From assembly GCF_002368395.1 (NCBI RefSeq), contig NZ_AP018254.1, forward strand, positions 558,001 through 622,000: DNA of 64,000 nt, in the 5' to 3' direction. The DNA comes from Calothrix sp. NIES-3974 (GTDB lineage Bacteria; Cyanobacteriota; Cyanobacteriia; Cyanobacteriales; Nostocaceae). The first letter of the stretch is position 1. Each line of letters starts with the position of its first letter. Of this stretch, positions 28,741-37,944 are shown piece by piece. Position numbers and translations under genes: made by a program. The notes beneath the pieces were generated by a model. That model was not told the DNA's origin and searched no databases. It worked only from the letters and a program-made list of their open reading frames with translations.

Positions 28741-28914
28741 AAAAAATGTTGGATTTTGGATTTAATTGATGGGGTGGGTGAGGAAGATAGTCTGTAACCT
28801 ACTAGTTTGTGAACTTGATTTTGGTGGATGGTGGTAGTTTAAGTGATAAAGGAATATATCCATCATTTTTTTTGTTGATAGACTACTTATTAGATAATGT
28901 ATTTCTGGTTTTAC

Positions 28915-29412
28915 CTAAGATTGCCAGAAGTGATAAATCGCACCACCAAATAACCAGACAAGAGCGATCGCAATTCCCAAAGTCAGTAAAGTCAAATATT
29001 TCAGTAGTTGCTCCCACCGCAAATCCATCTGCTGTTTGTACTCAGTAAATTCCTTGCATAAAGCTTGTAAATCCTGTTGGATTGTCTCTACTTTCTGTTC
29101 CAATTCCCGAAGACGGGATTTCCATTTCTCACTTTTATCTGGTTCTTCTCCACCTTTTGCACAGATTTCCTTGGGTTCAACCATTTCCCAAAGTGTACGT
29201 TCATAATAGACCACATCCCCGGTTTGATAGGTTTGTCCCGCTTTCCACACCCCATGAAATTTATCCTCTTTTTTATTGAGTAGGGAGGTAATTAACTCGT
29301 GAAAATGCGTCACCGAAAGATGGGTGTTATTTTTAAATAAACTCTTCAGTTCGTTGCGATTTTTCAAAGTCATATTAGTTTGAGTTTTTGATGCAGTAGT
29401 TATATTAATCAT
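28915..29412 (-). CDS. Small CIS protein with coiled coil and C-terminal membrane helix
   Basis: A 165-residue protein encoded between the two large baseplate genes. Residues about 52-77 (VWKAGQTYQTGDVVYY, then LWEM) look like a carbohydrate-binding or tail-fibre beta module of the CBM5/12 type. Residues about 94-138 are a strong heptad-type coiled coil (LEQKVETIQQDLQAL). Residues about 142-161 are one hydrophobic helix near the C-terminus, ending in a short polar tail, which makes it a tail-anchored protein. The position between cis11 and cis12 suggests it joins the baseplate, and a trimeric coiled coil with a membrane foot is a reasonable model. I do not recognise a named family. The gene starts at an ATG at 29412; an inner Met14 is possible. 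Confidence 0.7.
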   Translation of the reverse strand: MINITTASKTQTNMTLKNRNELKSLFKNNTHLSVTHFHELITSLLNKKEDKFHGVWKAGQTYQTGDVVYYERTLWEMVEPKEICAKGGEEPDKSEKWKSRLRELEQKVETIQQDLQALCKEFTEYKQQMDLRWEQLLKYLTLLTLGIAIALVWLFGGAIYHFWQS

Positions 29413-29497
29413 GGTTAAAAATAGAATTGATTGTTGTTTTTATGGTGATTAATTGTAGCTCCTAACTACCAAACATAGGAATTTGAAAGCTGGGTAA

Positions 29498-32400
29498 TTA
29501 TTCATTCCCATTTCCTCCTTCCCCTCCCTCCTCTTTTAGTGGTAATAAAATCATCTTTTCTAAAGCTTCATAACCCAGAGTTCCCGAAATTAGTTTTTCA
29601 TTCGGAACAACTTCACTAGTTGCATTGATTTCGTTAATAATATGAGTTTGACCATTGCTGACAACGGGAATCGAGGTCAGTAGAGAACGGGAAGTAGAAG
29701 CGATCGCTTCCCGAACATTCCGTTGATTTTCTCGTTGATTTTGGTGATGCATCTGAAAATCCACCACATAGTCAACGTAATATTGCTGTTCAACAAAATT
29801 GAGAATTGCAGAACGATAAATAACACCACCAAAATGCATTTCTGTCCCCGGATCGACCGTCCAAGGTGTGAGAAAACGAATTATTCCTCGATCTAACTCG
29901 CGGGAATAATAGCCAAAGTTGTTGTCATAGGGAGATTTAAATCTGACTGAAAATTCGACTTGAATACCTTCATATATCGGATTAACAACTTGAATATCAA
30001 CCCAAGGGGAACAAACAGTGAGCAAATATTTCTTGATTTTCTCCCGTAGGTTCAGATTAACTTTAGGTTCTAGTTGCTGGAGGATGGATTCCGGTGACAA
30101 TTTGGGAATTACCACTAAAGTTACAGTTCCAGGTGCAAGTTCATTCAACTGTTGACCCTCTATTTTTCCGTGGTTAATACAACGTACCTGATGAATTTGC
30201 GGGAATTTTTCTAATACCAACCGCTCGTAATCAAAGATGGTGACAGCTCGACCTTTATGACGCAAGTGTTCGCTAATGCGGGTGTAAAAATAACTCGGTT
30301 GTTCCTTAATTTTGCCACCAAAGGAATTATAGGGTTGGTCAATTTTTTTAATAGCTGCGGTGGGAACAGCTAATTTAGTAATGGTTCCAGGTTCTAAGGG
30401 ATTTGCTAAATGTTGACCATCATTTCCTGCATCGATAAAAGTTACCCTTGCAGCTTGGGTATGAATACCAATAATTTTACAAATAGCTCGAATGCGGGAT
30501 TTTACACTAGCTTTAATCCAGTGTAAATTTGAGTCGAGAATCGTATTATGCTTGTTAATTTCCTGGGGAATTGGTACATTAATGATACCGGAAGCAATTA
30601 ACCCATTCGTGTTGTCAATAATAATGCTTTTTTGCAAGGAAATCCAGTTATTATCTTGGAGATAATACCACTCCACCTCTGCCTTTTCTAACTCTCCATT
30701 TGCACTTTCTTCTACTAATTGAAATAACAAGGGTAATGCTGTGGGTGGTTCGAGATTTTCCAATCCAATCAGTAATTCTCCCTCGTTGAGAAACTGGGGT
30801 AAAAAATAGGGTTTTTGTTCATCCCAACTTGCAAATCCATCAAATGGGTGGAGATGGAATAATTTACAATCTTTTTTCTCTGCTACTGCTGTATATTTGA
30901 GAGATATTTCTTGAATTACTGGTGTTAATGGTTCTTGGGGAATGATTGCCTCGTCAGAAAAATCTACGTAGTATCTGGAAGAAGTAGCTTTAAAGATGCC
31001 ATTATTGTTTCTGTAATAAGCTCCAATAACTGCTTGTCTTTTCAGACCTACATTCGGTACGTTAATTTTATTATTAGTTGCAGCAGCTAAAACCTGACGT
31101 GCTAACACAGCAGGATATTCATCGTGGAGAAAATCACTACCAGTTAGCTGTAGACGTATAAAGCCATTTTGACTATCGGGGGTGAAAGCTTCCACGATTT
31201 CAGCGTTAGCAACAGAATCTAGTTTTAGGTTTGCTAACTCACCTGTAAGGGAAATTTCCCCACTATCAAATAAATTTGGTTGTGTGGTAGCTGTGTTCCA
31301 GATTTTGTTACCAAGAGAAGATATCGCTAATTTCCCCGGTTGAAAATTAGAGTTTAGGGTAACTTGATCTGGGTTGTTAACATCAGAAGCACCATCATAA
31401 GCAGCGTAAATATCTAACCAGTTTTTGGGTTTTTCTTTCTCTAACTCCAGATAAATAGTAAGTGCTGTCAAGTGCTTCTGAAATACTTCCTGACTACCAA
31501 TGTAAAAGTTTGCTTTGGTTTTGGGTCTGATACCAAAAGGTTGAAAGGGTTTGGTCGGGTCTAATATTGCAAAATCATTTTGCAATACTAAGTTACGGAC
31601 TTCTATATCTTTGGCTTGGATATTTAACTTAGTCAGTTTGAGCTGACGAAAATAACTATAGGCAGATAAACCATTTACTAGCACATCATCTTTTAATAAT
31701 AATCTTGCCACTGGTTTATCTAGGGAAAGTTTTGCTCCAGGTAATTCGGGATTGTAAATACCAATTGCTTCCTGCTCAGATGTCAGCTTAACTTCTAATT
31801 TGAGGGTATTATTTTCTAAGCTGGTTTCACTGATTTGTGGTATGATAATCTCCCCAGCAATCCAATCTTTTTTACCACTAAATTCAATCGTAAAAATTTG
31901 AGGTAAATCGCTGGCTTTAACTGCTACAACTTTTTGCTCAAAAGTCAAAGTAAAAACTAAGGTACGGTTTCCTTCCCGCAAATAAAAAATATTTGAGGCG
32001 ATCGCTAACCCTATTTGACCATGTTTCCGTGTATTATCGCCAAAGGGCAACCACGCTTTAACTACTTGTTCCTTGGGAAAATCTCCACCCTCACCGTCAA
32101 AACTGTTCGCTTGGGATGAGGTATGTAAACCCAGTAAATTTTCCGGTTGATTACCTGTAGCAATTTCCTGAGAATTTAAAAACAACCCTTTCAAACTAGC
32201 TATTTGGGCTTTGTGGATTACCGTTTCTTCATCCAACTGATAAAATAAATCAGCACCACTAGCATCTTTACCAGCAAGAAAGCGAGTTTTAGCATCCAGT
32301 TTATATTCCGTTGGGAATTGAGCTAGTTCAAATATTAAGTGAGCGCTATCAGGTTCCCCAGGGCGATCGCGCAACCTTAATACTTGACGATAGAAAAAGT

Positions 32401-33193
32401 CCAGATGTCTTTGGGTCATGCGATTCAGGTCATCCCGAACTGGTCGCATCACCTCCCAAAAGGCAAAATATAAGGATAAATGGGGTGGATGATCCTGTCG
32501 TTTTTCTAAACTGTCCCGAAGATATTTAGGAGCTATGAGGATAACTTGACGATAATTTTGAAACAGTGCTTGAAAAACAAAATCCAATTCTGCTCGTGCT
32601 TCTAAAACTGTACCAGTCACAAGTATCTCAGTAGGTTCTATCTCCCAACTAATTGACTCTGGAAAAAATACCTCCACAAATTTTTGATAAAAATCTGGTG
32701 TTTCTAAAGTAACCCGATCAAAGGAATACATCCTTTTGAGAGGTTCCCGTAAATTAGTTTGCACCAATCCGGCGATCGCAGATTTGAGGGGAGTATAATC
32801 TTCTAAATTCTCATACCAGTCTTGAATGCGCAGCAAAATTCCACGCCAGCCAGCCAATATCGGCTTCAGAGCCTCACGAGATGGATTTTCGAGGAATTTT
32901 TCCAAATGCTGCCGATACTCGTCCTTGACCCTTTCTGGACGGTTTTTGCTAATCAAGGCGATCTGCACAGGGGTGCTATGAGTAAAAAATTCCTGCCAAT
33001 TTCCATCTGCTGTATTGTCATCTTTGTAATAACTAACCTGTTGACTAAGCTTGTAAGCAAAAACCAAAAAATCAGCCAAATCACCCTCGTCAATTTTGAC
33101 GAAATCAGGTGACAGAGCTGGAAGTTGTCGCTGTCCTTGACTCACACCATCGCGGATTAATGGATTTTTCGGTGGTTCGCGGCGGATGTTCAT
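29498..33193 (-). CDS. cis11: CIS baseplate J-like protein Cis11
   Basis: A 1231-residue baseplate protein, counterpart of Afp11/gpJ (T4 gp6). The C-terminal third has the baseplate J pattern: G-R-A-V-T-I-F-D-Y-E-R-L-V-L-E-K-F-P, then I-H-Q-V-R-C, followed by a G-T-V-T-L-V-V-I-P strand. The N-terminal part begins with a D-F-x-K-I-D-E-G-D-L-A-D-F segment common in these large CIS11 proteins. The frame is open to a TTG at 33208, but the ATG at 33193 gives a usual start; neither has a strong Shine-Dalgarno sequence. It follows the gp25-like gene closely. The wedge it forms with Cis9 and Cis12 surrounds the VgrG/PAAR spike. Confidence 0.88.
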   Translation of the reverse strand: MNIRREPPKNPLIRDGVSQGQRQLPALSPDFVKIDEGDLADFLVFAYKLSQQVSYYKDDNTADGNWQEFFTHSTPVQIALISKNRPERVKDEYRQHLEKFLENPSREALKPILAGWRGILLRIQDWYENLEDYTPLKSAIAGLVQTNLREPLKRMYSFDRVTLETPDFYQKFVEVFFPESISWEIEPTEILVTGTVLEARAELDFVFQALFQNYRQVILIAPKYLRDSLEKRQDHPPHLSLYFAFWEVMRPVRDDLNRMTQRHLDFFYRQVLRLRDRPGEPDSAHLIFELAQFPTEYKLDAKTRFLAGKDASGADLFYQLDEETVIHKAQIASLKGLFLNSQEIATGNQPENLLGLHTSSQANSFDGEGGDFPKEQVVKAWLPFGDNTRKHGQIGLAIASNIFYLREGNRTLVFTLTFEQKVVAVKASDLPQIFTIEFSGKKDWIAGEIIIPQISETSLENNTLKLEVKLTSEQEAIGIYNPELPGAKLSLDKPVARLLLKDDVLVNGLSAYSYFRQLKLTKLNIQAKDIEVRNLVLQNDFAILDPTKPFQPFGIRPKTKANFYIGSQEVFQKHLTALTIYLELEKEKPKNWLDIYAAYDGASDVNNPDQVTLNSNFQPGKLAISSLGNKIWNTATTQPNLFDSGEISLTGELANLKLDSVANAEIVEAFTPDSQNGFIRLQLTGSDFLHDEYPAVLARQVLAAATNNKINVPNVGLKRQAVIGAYYRNNNGIFKATSSRYYVDFSDEAIIPQEPLTPVIQEISLKYTAVAEKKDCKLFHLHPFDGFASWDEQKPYFLPQFLNEGELLIGLENLEPPTALPLLFQLVEESANGELEKAEVEWYYLQDNNWISLQKSIIIDNTNGLIASGIINVPIPQEINKHNTILDSNLHWIKASVKSRIRAICKIIGIHTQAARVTFIDAGNDGQHLANPLEPGTITKLAVPTAAIKKIDQPYNSFGGKIKEQPSYFYTRISEHLRHKGRAVTIFDYERLVLEKFPQIHQVRCINHGKIEGQQLNELAPGTVTLVVIPKLSPESILQQLEPKVNLNLREKIKKYLLTVCSPWVDIQVVNPIYEGIQVEFSVRFKSPYDNNFGYYSRELDRGIIRFLTPWTVDPGTEMHFGGVIYRSAILNFVEQQYYVDYVVDFQMHHQNQRENQRNVREAIASTSRSLLTSIPVVSNGQTHIINEINATSEVVPNEKLISGTLGYEALEKMILLPLKEEGGEGGNGNE

Positions 33194-33214
33194 GGGTTTC
33201 TGGAGCAAAAGAAA

Positions 33215-33703
33215 TCAAATATCAGTAACATTGGTTACACCCCCTAATCGCAGATTCACGGGGATTTCGCCTGTATTCACAGCTGGAAGTAAACTACCAG
33301 TACTTTCTTCGAGGTAGAAGGGATAGACCAAATTAAAGCGAGAATTAGTATTAATAATTGTGTAGTCGATGGTGAGCTTTACACGTCCTTCCAATTGTTC
33401 ATCCAGACTTAGGTCTAAACTGTTCAGCAGGATGCGCGGTTCGTGATAGAGGATAGAAGTACGCAGCTGTTCTTTAATACTACTAGTGATAGTGGGACTA
33501 AGAGGTTCAAACACAAAGTCTTGGAGATTACAACCATAGGTAGGTTGCATTACTCGTTCTCCCAAACTGGTGGATAGCAAAATTTGCAAACTTTCACAAA
33601 TATCCTCCTCCCCACTCACTAACCGTACATTCCGAGAACCTCGATCAAAGGTGGGTGGAAATCCCCAACCAGTTCCTAAAAAAGCTTTGTCATTGTTTTC
33701 CAT
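33215..33703 (-). CDS. cis9: gp25-like baseplate wedge protein
   Basis: A 162-residue gp25/Afp9-like protein, the baseplate piece that starts sheath polymerisation. It has the family order: G-T-G-W-G-F-P-P-x-F near the N-terminus, I-x-E-S-L-Q-I-L-L-S-T-x-x-G-E-R (the conserved Glu-Arg box, residues about 34-50), then M-Q-P-T-Y-G-C-N-L and later E-P-R-I. The length is normal. It sits between the PAAR gene (109 bp upstream, with a hairpin in the gap) and cis11. Confidence 0.93.
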   Translation of the reverse strand: MENNDKAFLGTGWGFPPTFDRGSRNVRLVSGEEDICESLQILLSTSLGERVMQPTYGCNLQDFVFEPLSPTITSSIKEQLRTSILYHEPRILLNSLDLSLDEQLEGRVKLTIDYTIINTNSRFNLVYPFYLEESTGSLLPAVNTGEIPVNLRLGGVTNVTDI

Positions 33704-33783
33704 GTTAAATAATTTTGAATTTTCTTGTTTAGATCAACTCAATCCAAAATCCAGAATTACGGATATTTGACAAATGCTTCACA

Positions 33784-33803
33784 AGACACGACATGTCGCG
33801 TCT
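33784..33803. repeat. REP-like 20-bp palindrome between PAAR and gp25 genes
   Basis: AGACACGACA followed by TGTCGCGTCT forms a palindrome with one mismatch in the 109-bp gap of the CIS operon. The same AGACGCGACATGTCGCGTCT family recurs at 38041, 61041 and near 61570. Confidence 0.7.
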
Positions 33804-33812
33804 CTACATTTG

Positions 33813-34106
33813 TTACCCTCCAATCAACACATTAAATGCTCCCAGGACAATGGAACCTCCGTGAGCAGTGGTATCTCCAATCCGAACTGCGGGTTTTCCT
33901 CCAATCATCACCGTTGTTGAACCCAAAATGATCGTATCGGTCGGTCCAGTACAGGTACAGGTATCACCGACTACAGCTGCTGGTAGTCCACCAATCAAAA
34001 CAGTGGGAACTCCCGGAGCAATAATTGGTCCACCCACATGGGGGACAACCCCTGTCACCATTGGACAAATATGCATATCCGTCAGACGAGCTGCTGGTTT
34101 TCCCAT
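33813..34106 (-). CDS. cis10: PAAR-domain spike tip protein
   Basis: A 97-residue PAAR protein that caps the VgrG-like spike with a sharpened metal-bound cone. It begins MGKPAARLTD with the eponymous PAAR motif and then repeats short G-x-P-x-V-x-I-G-G strands. His12, Cys14, the Cys49/Cys51 pair and His near residue 79 (TTAHGG) are candidate metal ligands. No extension domain is fused, so it is a plain tip. It lies 36 bp after the VgrG-like gene. Confidence 0.95.
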   Translation of the reverse strand: MGKPAARLTDMHICPMVTGVVPHVGGPIIAPGVPTVLIGGLPAAVVGDTCTCTGPTDTIILGSTTVMIGGKPAVRIGDTTAHGGSIVLGAFNVLIGG

Positions 34107-34142
34107 TGTGTTCTCTTCCCTTTGTATATTTAGTAACTGATT

Positions 34143-35915
34143 TTAATTAATTTGTACTAATGAACCTTTTAAAATCGCGATCGCACTGGTAGAAACTTCC
34201 GCTCCTGCATTACCTTGGGCTTTAAATTGAGCATTTGCTTTCACCTGCACATTCAACCCTTCAATACTGGTATCTTGTGTAGCTTTGAGTGTCAGTTTAC
34301 CAGTAGCTTCCAAAGTAATATCTTTAGGGCTTTTGATGCTGATACCCTTATCATTCATGGTCATGGTATTACCGTTTTGGTCTTTCAAAGTAATACCTTT
34401 ATCCTCATCGGAGATGATAATTTTGTTACCTCCCGGTGTTTCCAAAGTGATAATTTTCTTCCCATCGTCAAAGCTAACTTTCATTTGCGATCGCGTAAAA
34501 AAGCCCTTATGATGGTTTTCATCTTGAGCTTTGAGGGGAGCTGGTTTAGCACTACTGTTGAGCATTCCCAACACAATCGGGTCACGGGGGTCGTCGTTGA
34601 GAAAACCCAGTACTACCTCATCGCCAATTTCCGGACGGAAGAAGGAACCACGATTATTCCCTGCATCCAAAGTCGCAATCCGCGACCAAACCCCCTCACT
34701 TTGGGAATCAATTATCGGGGTTTTCACGAGAATGCGGTCTTCCCCCTTGGGATCATCCTTTAACTGCACTACCACCCCAATTTGCAAGCCGTTGACACCA
34801 GGAAGGAGTCCGGATGCAGGTCGTTCTCCAATATCTGTCACCTGGTAAAACCACTGAGGCTCCATACCCAAATACATGTAAGTATACCAAGTGCCTGCAA
34901 TCATTTCGTGGCGTATACCAGAAACATAGGCTAACCCGTTAAAACGTCTACCCATTCCCTTCAGTTCTACTAAAGTATCAGGTTTAGCATTAGGGAACCC
35001 AACAGTCTTCACCTTACCTTGAATTTTCGCCAATCGACTTTTCAACAGTTGAGCATTAGCCCAAGCTTTGAGTTCAGTCTGTTCCACCTGACCACCGTGA
35101 CGTAGTTCCCAAGCATCGGGAGCGATCGCATTTGCCAATGTTTTACCTGATAAATTACCCTGATTGTTAACTTGTGGTTCGGTTGCGGTCACTTCCAGTA
35201 AGTTCTGGTTGGTATAATTCCATGCCTTAGCTTTAACTGTTTGGTGCTGGGTTCTTGCGTCCATTTCGGCAGCAAATTCCAGTAGATTCACCCCATAGGT
35301 GAGGGTGACTGTGGGATTACCACTGGTATTAGGAGCTTTAACCTTGAGTTTTCCATCCTCCACTAAAACAATCAACCCATTTATTTCTGCCCGCGAGAGA
35401 ATAAAATCCCAATCATTGGCGTAGTATTGGACAATTTCCGGATGTGTCGCAGAAGTACTTGCCACATCCCCAGATATACCACTGTAACCGCCAATAATTT
35501 CGGCGATCGCATCGCTATCTTTTTGTTCGCGAAAATACCGACAGTGACGACCGATGGTTAACCTGGTAGCAACATCTTTGCAATCGAGGATGAGTATCGA
35601 GTCCCCATTTGCGCCGACTTTAATCGCATGTTTAACAATCAACCCTTGAAACATACTTTTGTCATTGCCATCATAACCAATGGTAATTTCCACCTTGTTA
35701 CCGGGAATTAAGTCTGCTCCGTCACTAGCTGCAAAGGTTTCTGAAGCAGCAGCACCATCCCGTAAGACAATTTGTGCTGTGGGTATACGGTTCACCGCTC
35801 GATGTACCGTCAAAGACAACACAGTATAATCATTCGTGATGTCTTTCCCCTCAGAGAGTAACTTGAAGGTGGCGACATTATAAAGTGCATTTTCTGGAAT
35901 AATTAGATCGGTCAT
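34143..35915 (-). CDS. cis8: VgrG-like spike protein (gp27-gp5 fusion)
   Basis: A 590-residue central spike protein. Residues about 1-340 are the gp27-like hub, including H-x-x-Y-Y-A-N-D-W-D-F-I-L-S-R-A. Residues about 375-450 are the gp5 OB-fold, with V-x-T-P and G-F-L-N-D-D-P-R-D-P-I-V-L-G. The rest is a repetitive beta-prism (G-G-N-K-I-I-I-S-D-E, then K-G-I-T-L-K-D-Q-N-G) that forms the needle. No toxin domain is fused. The ATG overlaps the stop of the LysM-adaptor gene by 4 bp (ATGA), so the two are translationally coupled. Confidence 0.95.
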   Translation of the reverse strand: MTDLIIPENALYNVATFKLLSEGKDITNDYTVLSLTVHRAVNRIPTAQIVLRDGAAASETFAASDGADLIPGNKVEITIGYDGNDKSMFQGLIVKHAIKVGANGDSILILDCKDVATRLTIGRHCRYFREQKDSDAIAEIIGGYSGISGDVASTSATHPEIVQYYANDWDFILSRAEINGLIVLVEDGKLKVKAPNTSGNPTVTLTYGVNLLEFAAEMDARTQHQTVKAKAWNYTNQNLLEVTATEPQVNNQGNLSGKTLANAIAPDAWELRHGGQVEQTELKAWANAQLLKSRLAKIQGKVKTVGFPNAKPDTLVELKGMGRRFNGLAYVSGIRHEMIAGTWYTYMYLGMEPQWFYQVTDIGERPASGLLPGVNGLQIGVVVQLKDDPKGEDRILVKTPIIDSQSEGVWSRIATLDAGNNRGSFFRPEIGDEVVLGFLNDDPRDPIVLGMLNSSAKPAPLKAQDENHHKGFFTRSQMKVSFDDGKKIITLETPGGNKIIISDEDKGITLKDQNGNTMTMNDKGISIKSPKDITLEATGKLTLKATQDTSIEGLNVQVKANAQFKAQGNAGAEVSTSAIAILKGSLVQIN

Positions 35916-36628
35916 AATTCCGTTTTATCCAGTGGGGGAAATCTCAAATCGGTGTTAGTCTTTAAACAGCGGAAATTAACCAAACCGTTAACTTTAGCAA
36001 TTTGTAGATAATAGGATGGGTCGTCATAGATGCGATAGGTCATCACAGGTAAAGTATCACCTGCTGTCACCTTGCGCTGATGGGTGAGGTCGGGAGATTT
36101 CTTGTTTTCCTCCTGTAGCCTCTTTTTCATCTCAACATAGCTGGTAAAGGTTGCACTCAGCTTGGCTCGCAGGGGTTTACCATCGGGGGTAAAGAGGGTG
36201 TAATTAACCTGGACATTGGTGAGAACACAGTCAAAGCCATACTTACCGTAGCCAAAAGAAAACTCCCCCCACAACAGACGCAGAAAATTCGGCTTGTGGG
36301 TATCAGGATTCATTTGGTAGGTCAGTCGGAAAAATTTCTCTATTTGTCCAACTACATCTCGGTGAAATTTACCCGGATTTTGCTTGTCGGGGACTACCCC
36401 AGTTCCATCGAAGATAAAATCAAGCTTAATTTCCTGGGGTGGAGTAAATTTATATGTTAAGTCGTTCTGCTGAGAACCTTGAGCTTGCTTGCGATTGTAT
36501 TCAACTTGAAACTGTTGGGAAAACTGCTCCGGATTGATGGGTAGATCGAAATACCCAATCTTACTTTGGTAGCGATCGTCCTTATATATCTCCAGTTTTA
36601 CCTTAGTTAGTTCACCTGTTGGTGGCAT
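35912..36628 (-). CDS. cis7: LysM-containing tube-spike adaptor (Cis7/Afp7-like)
   Basis: A 238-residue protein of the CIS tube-adaptor family (T4 gp53-like in position). Residues 1-170 include F-D-L-P-I-N-P-E-Q-F, the W-G-E-F-S-F box and a T-F-T-S-Y-V-E-M-K-K-R strand, which are the conserved segments of Afp7-like proteins. Residues about 185-235 are a LysM fold (V-T-A-G-D-T-L-P, then V-N-x-L-V-N-F-R). It joins the tube to the spike hub. The start ATG lies 3 bp after the DUF5908 gene stop. Confidence 0.92.
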   Translation of the reverse strand: MPPTGELTKVKLEIYKDDRYQSKIGYFDLPINPEQFSQQFQVEYNRKQAQGSQQNDLTYKFTPPQEIKLDFIFDGTGVVPDKQNPGKFHRDVVGQIEKFFRLTYQMNPDTHKPNFLRLLWGEFSFGYGKYGFDCVLTNVQVNYTLFTPDGKPLRAKLSATFTSYVEMKKRLQEENKKSPDLTHQRKVTAGDTLPVMTYRIYDDPSYYLQIAKVNGLVNFRCLKTNTDLRFPPLDKTEL

Positions 36629-36631
36629 AAA

Positions 36632-36808
36632 TTAGCGCTCCGATTGTTCCTTGAGGATGGCTAATACCTGTTCTACACAGGCAGCAATAATATCAGCGTG
36701 ATTCTGATTTTCTGTATTATTTGCTGCTTGGCTTTGATTTGTGTTTTGCCCCTGTCCCCCATCATTAATGGAGGCTTTGATCACCAACTCTCTGATTTCC
36801 AGTGGCAT
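36632..36808 (-). CDS. DUF5908 small CIS protein
   Basis: A 58-residue protein with the DUF5908 opening MPLEIRELVIKASI and a C-terminal amphipathic helix (C-V-E-Q-V-L-A-I-L-K-E-Q). DUF5908 genes regularly sit between tube and adaptor genes in eCIS loci; the role is unknown. The frame is open to a TTG at 36823, but the ATG at 36808 has GGAG 10 bp upstream and matches family length. Confidence 0.85.
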   Translation of the reverse strand: MPLEIRELVIKASINDGGQGQNTNQSQAANNTENQNHADIIAACVEQVLAILKEQSER

Positions 36809-36834
36809 AATATAATTCTCCAATTGCTTAAGGG

Positions 36835-37311
36835 CTATTTTTGCCTCTCGAAATAGCTGTAATTCAACTCCAGAGATTCAATGGCGATCGCATTTTGTTC
36901 GGCATTAAAATCTGAAACTGACCATTTCTTCGGCCAAGCATTAATCACATTCCAAGTAACGAGTGGTTCGATATTGGCAGCAGAATTTTTCGCAGCACCT
37001 TGCACATGTAACAGCCTTACCAGCAAATTCATCGGACGGATATCAAATTTGACAATGGCATCCATACACCAATTCACCATCTGGGAATTTTTTACTAAGC
37101 CTCGCTTCAGTACCAACGGGCTATATTTACTGCGTACTGGTAAGGTATGCTCAAACCGATTTTCCCCTCCCTCCTTAAGGGATTCCGTTTGCATATCTAC
37201 ACTCAAACCAGTAACACTTTGAAAACGGGTTTCGACATTTTGCTTATCCAGGCTTTCACTCAGAAATATCACGTCAAAAAAGAAACTAACAGGAGGATAA
37301 GTATATACCAT
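36835..37311 (-). CDS. CIS tube protein, second paralogue (gp19-like)
   Basis: A 158-residue inner-tube subunit of the T4 gp19/Hcp-like fold (Afp5-like by position). It has the family elements F-Q-S-V-T-G-L-S-V-D, then L-K-R-G-L-V, an N-W-C-M-D-A segment and a C-terminal I-E-S-L-E-L-N-Y-S-Y. An in-frame TTG exists at 37332, but the ATG at 37311 is preceded by AGGAGAGCG, a clear ribosome binding site. It is more diverged than the 145-residue tube gene upstream and probably forms the tube ring that meets the baseplate. Confidence 0.9.
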   Translation of the reverse strand: MVYTYPPVSFFFDVIFLSESLDKQNVETRFQSVTGLSVDMQTESLKEGGENRFEHTLPVRSKYSPLVLKRGLVKNSQMVNWCMDAIVKFDIRPMNLLVRLLHVQGAAKNSAANIEPLVTWNVINAWPKKWSVSDFNAEQNAIAIESLELNYSYFERQK

Positions 37312-37383
37312 CGCTCTCCTCAACTTCGGCAAAACAGACTTCTAAACTGTTCTGGCAATAAATGCAACAGATGAATTTTGCTT

Positions 37384-37411
37384 GTAGAGACAGGATACAT
37401 CGCGTCTCTAC
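37384..37411. repeat. Intercistronic hairpin between the two tube genes
   Basis: GTAGAGAC at 37384-37391 pairs with GTCTCTAC at 37404-37411, leaving a 12-base loop, immediately after the stop of the main tube gene. It belongs to the REP-like GAGAC/GTCTC repeat family found across the window. In an mRNA it could shield upstream tube message from 3' decay. Confidence 0.6.
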
Positions 37412-37849
37412 TTAACCGTTTTCAATTGTTAATCCTTCATGCACAATTTCAATCGTCTCAATTGCTACCTCATTCCCATCACTTTTCAAGTCGGTAGAAG
37501 TAGCCTTTGTTGGCCAAGCCCGATTCACCTTCCAAACCACCACTGGCTCATGCTTCTCATTCAGAAGACTAATCGTTAAATCCCGCCGTTCAATAGTATT
37601 CAATGCCACCGTATTCCACCAAGTAAAAAACTCATTATCTCCCTTCACCGTCCCCCTTTTCATTGTAATTGGACCATACTTCTGCATTCCTGGCATTTGT
37701 AACTTGTTATACTGAGGCATGTTTCCTTCCCGGTACTCAATTGCCTGAGTTTCCACATTCAGTCCCGAAACTTCAGTAAAGCCGATACGTTTACCACCCC
37801 AGTCCACTTGGAAATGAAACTTCGGTAATGGATAGTTAATGTCAGTCAT
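37412..37849 (-). CDS. cis1: CIS major inner tube protein (gp19-like)
   Basis: A 145-residue tube protein of the gp19/Hcp-like family that stacks in hexamers inside the sheath. It shows the standard run: P-K-F-H-F-Q-V-D-W, then G-F-T-E-V-S-G-L-N-V-E-T, P-G-M-Q-K-Y-G-P-I-T-M-K-R-G, F-x-x-W-W-N and E-I-V-H-E-G-L at the end. Length is typical. A 438-bp gap with a MITE separates it from the sheath gene upstream. Confidence 0.95.
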   Translation of the reverse strand: MTDINYPLPKFHFQVDWGGKRIGFTEVSGLNVETQAIEYREGNMPQYNKLQMPGMQKYGPITMKRGTVKGDNEFFTWWNTVALNTIERRDLTISLLNEKHEPVVVWKVNRAWPTKATSTDLKSDGNEVAIETIEIVHEGLTIENG

Positions 37850-37944
37850 AGGATTTTGGATTTTGGATTTTGAATTTTAGATTTGAGATTTTGGATTCTC
37901 AATTGGAGTATGAATCCAGATTTTGAGCATTATCTTCCCTTCTG

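Noticed and set aside
34215-34763. 182-codon plus-strand ORF antisense to the VgrG-like gene
   Set aside because: It is a shadow frame; composition is biased by the opposite strand, and no ribosome binding site or family is seen.
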